Source: Bremia lactucae
Lineage: Eukaryota > Oomycota > Peronosporomycetes > Peronosporales > Peronosporaceae
Reading direction: 5' to 3'
Length of the DNA: 32,374 nucleotides
NCBI RefSeq assembly: GCF_004359215.1
Contig: NC_090610.1
Location: forward strand, 2,999,143 to 3,031,516
Part shown: positions 31,482-32,374 of the stretch, piece after piece
Position numbering within the stretch: position 1 is the stretch's first letter
Layout of the letters: the number at the start of each line of letters is the position of its first letter
Notes under the pieces: generated by a model
Databases searched by the model: none
What the model was told of the DNA's origin: nothing
The model's input: only the letters and a program-made list of their open reading frames with translations
Program-made: the position numbers and the translations under genes

Positions 31482-31503
31482 GGGCGCAACGCCCTACTGA
31501 TCC
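31460..31503 (+). promoter_or_regulatory. programmed -1 ribosomal frameshift signal at the gag/pol junction
   Basis: The heptamer A AAA AAT (31460-31466) lies in register with the gag codons CCA AAA AAT. A five-base spacer (GGACG) follows. Then comes a stem of GGGTCAGTAGGG (31472-31483 side) against CCCTACTGATCC (31492-31503 side), about 12 bp with one wobble pair and an 8-base loop. The gag stop is inside the first arm. The protease frame is -1 relative to gag and is open across the heptamer. The heptamer is A AAA AAC in element A (902-896) and A AAA AAT in element B (6783-6777). Confidence 0.75.
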
Positions 31504-32374
31504 AGCAACCTCAAGAGAATTTGCAAATCTCTTGACAAAAGTTGCTCCAGACACACAATCATTATGTGTCTCTGCACCTGGTGATGAGGTATCCCTCATC
31601 ACCTTGAAGTTGAAAGTGACAAATGATTTGTCACTTAAAGCCCTAGTGGACTGCGGAGCGTCGAATAACTTTATTCGTCGCCAGTCACTAGAGGGTAGTA
31701 GGCTCAAATATATTGAGCGCGACATCCCTCCAACGAGGATGACGGTGCGTCTAGCGACAGGCGCATCGATAACAGTGATGAAACGCGTAGTGAAATTTCA
31801 CTACACGTTAAGAGATTTACAGTATGATGATGATTTCATCGTACTGGATTTGGATGACAAATTTGATGTCATCCTTGGTTTACCTTGGCTCAGAAAATAC
31901 GAGCCAAGGATCAGCTGGCAGCATCGATCCGTAAAGATGCCTGCCACTTGTTCATCAGATGGCCATCTGATGAACGTCTTGGAGCGTCCACAAGCGTGTG
32001 GATGTACTACGAGTGAGTGCGATGGCCTCACTTGTGGTACGGTCGTTAGTACAACCGCACAAGATCACAGTGTGATTACCAATCACAATGTGGAGTCAGC
32101 TGCCGGCGGCTGTGTTAATGCACAGGCAGCGCCGAAGGTCCACCACTCGAAAAGGTCGAGTGGATTGGGACATGAATGTACGCTTAGTGGGCGACATTCA
32201 AGGAGTATACCGGTTGCCCAGAAAGGACAACACGATGATCCAAGGTCGAGTAGAGAGTCGACCGTAGTGGACCCGACTGTGATAGCGCAATCACACTCGG
32301 AAGACGTTGAGGGAAGAGGTCCCCACGTATTTGAGGAGAAATCCCCTCAAATGGTAGAAGTTACTAGACTTCTA
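31482..32374 (+). CDS. pol N-terminal part: aspartic protease and linker, partial
   Basis: The -1 frame after gag is open to the window edge, about 300 codons. It begins near DPATSREFANLL. The retropepsin active site is LVDCGASNNFIRRQ (about 31647-31690), with DCG in place of D-S/T-G as in the other copies here. The flap and C-terminal block follow (DKFDVILGLPWLRKYEP, about 31856-31906), then a hydrophilic linker toward RT. No stop or frame break was found. The remaining pol is outside the window. Confidence 0.75.

Larger units (their letters stand above)
29824..32374 (+). mobile_element. Ty3/gypsy element, 5' half (LTR-gag-protease), running off the right edge
   Basis: The order is LTR (29824-30301), primer-binding site, gag, frameshift signal, protease. 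It is the best preserved copy in the window: the full CCHC zinc knuckle, the frameshift signal and an open protease frame are all present, but gag has a frame break and a stop. It points away from the gene island and mirrors element A at the left edge. The outer 206 bases of the two are perfect reverse complements. Confidence 0.88.

Overview
This 32.4 kb window looks like nuclear DNA from a peronosporalean oomycete (Phytophthora or downy-mildew type). Three things point that way. There are chromodomain-bearing Ty3/gypsy retrotransposons. Genes lie only about 80 bp apart with few, short introns. Compact genes sit as islands in repeat-rich DNA. The organism assignment is inference from these features, not a database match.

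Layout: (1) 1-2495, the 5' part of a Ty3/gypsy element on the minus strand, running off the left edge. (2) 2496-3420, an older element on the minus strand into which the first was inserted. (3) 3420-5260, a gene-poor stretch holding a tRNA-derived SINE-like relic, short tandem repeats and an inverted repeat pair. (4) 5262-8227, a degraded minus-strand element with an LTR, followed by an LTR scrap and a plus-strand LTR plus the start of gag (8357-9017). (5) A 100-N scaffold gap (9018-9117). (6) 9118-13419, a minus-strand element (RNase H, RT, protease, gag, LTR). (7) 13420-15955, a minus-strand pol fragment (integrase, RNase H, RT). (8) 15956-about 18985, a plus-strand integrase with chromodomain and probable LTR sequence. 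(9) 19030-19900, a gag-like plus-strand relic. (10) 19966-21078, a minus-strand integrase and chromodomain, butted against a solo LTR (21079-21528). (11) 21.7-29.7 kb, the only host gene island. (12) 29824-32374, the 5' part of another gypsy element on the plus strand, running off the right edge.

The gene island has two genes head to tail. The first encodes a tepsin/MTV1-like accessory protein of the AP-4 trafficking adaptor. It has an ENTH/VHS-like helical domain, a PDZ-like domain, and a striking array of about ten S-x-F-x-F-[LMIV] motifs plus two FAGLxL motifs. These resemble the two motif types by which human tepsin binds the AP-4 epsilon and beta4 ears. The second encodes a 1564-residue Nup155/Nup170-family inner-ring nucleoporin. 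I see no functional link between them beyond adjacency.

The retroelements hold the most unusual sequence-level signals. LTRs, gag and pol are packed almost end to end with short perfect hairpins (stems of 7-11 bp, loops of 1-10 nt), a pattern I do not see in the neighbouring host genes. At the gag/pol junction there is a textbook -1 frameshift signal: an A AAA AAY heptamer, a 5-nt spacer and a 12-bp stem. The window's two outer ends are inverted copies of the same element, perfect over the first 206 bp, which probably marks where the assembly broke.
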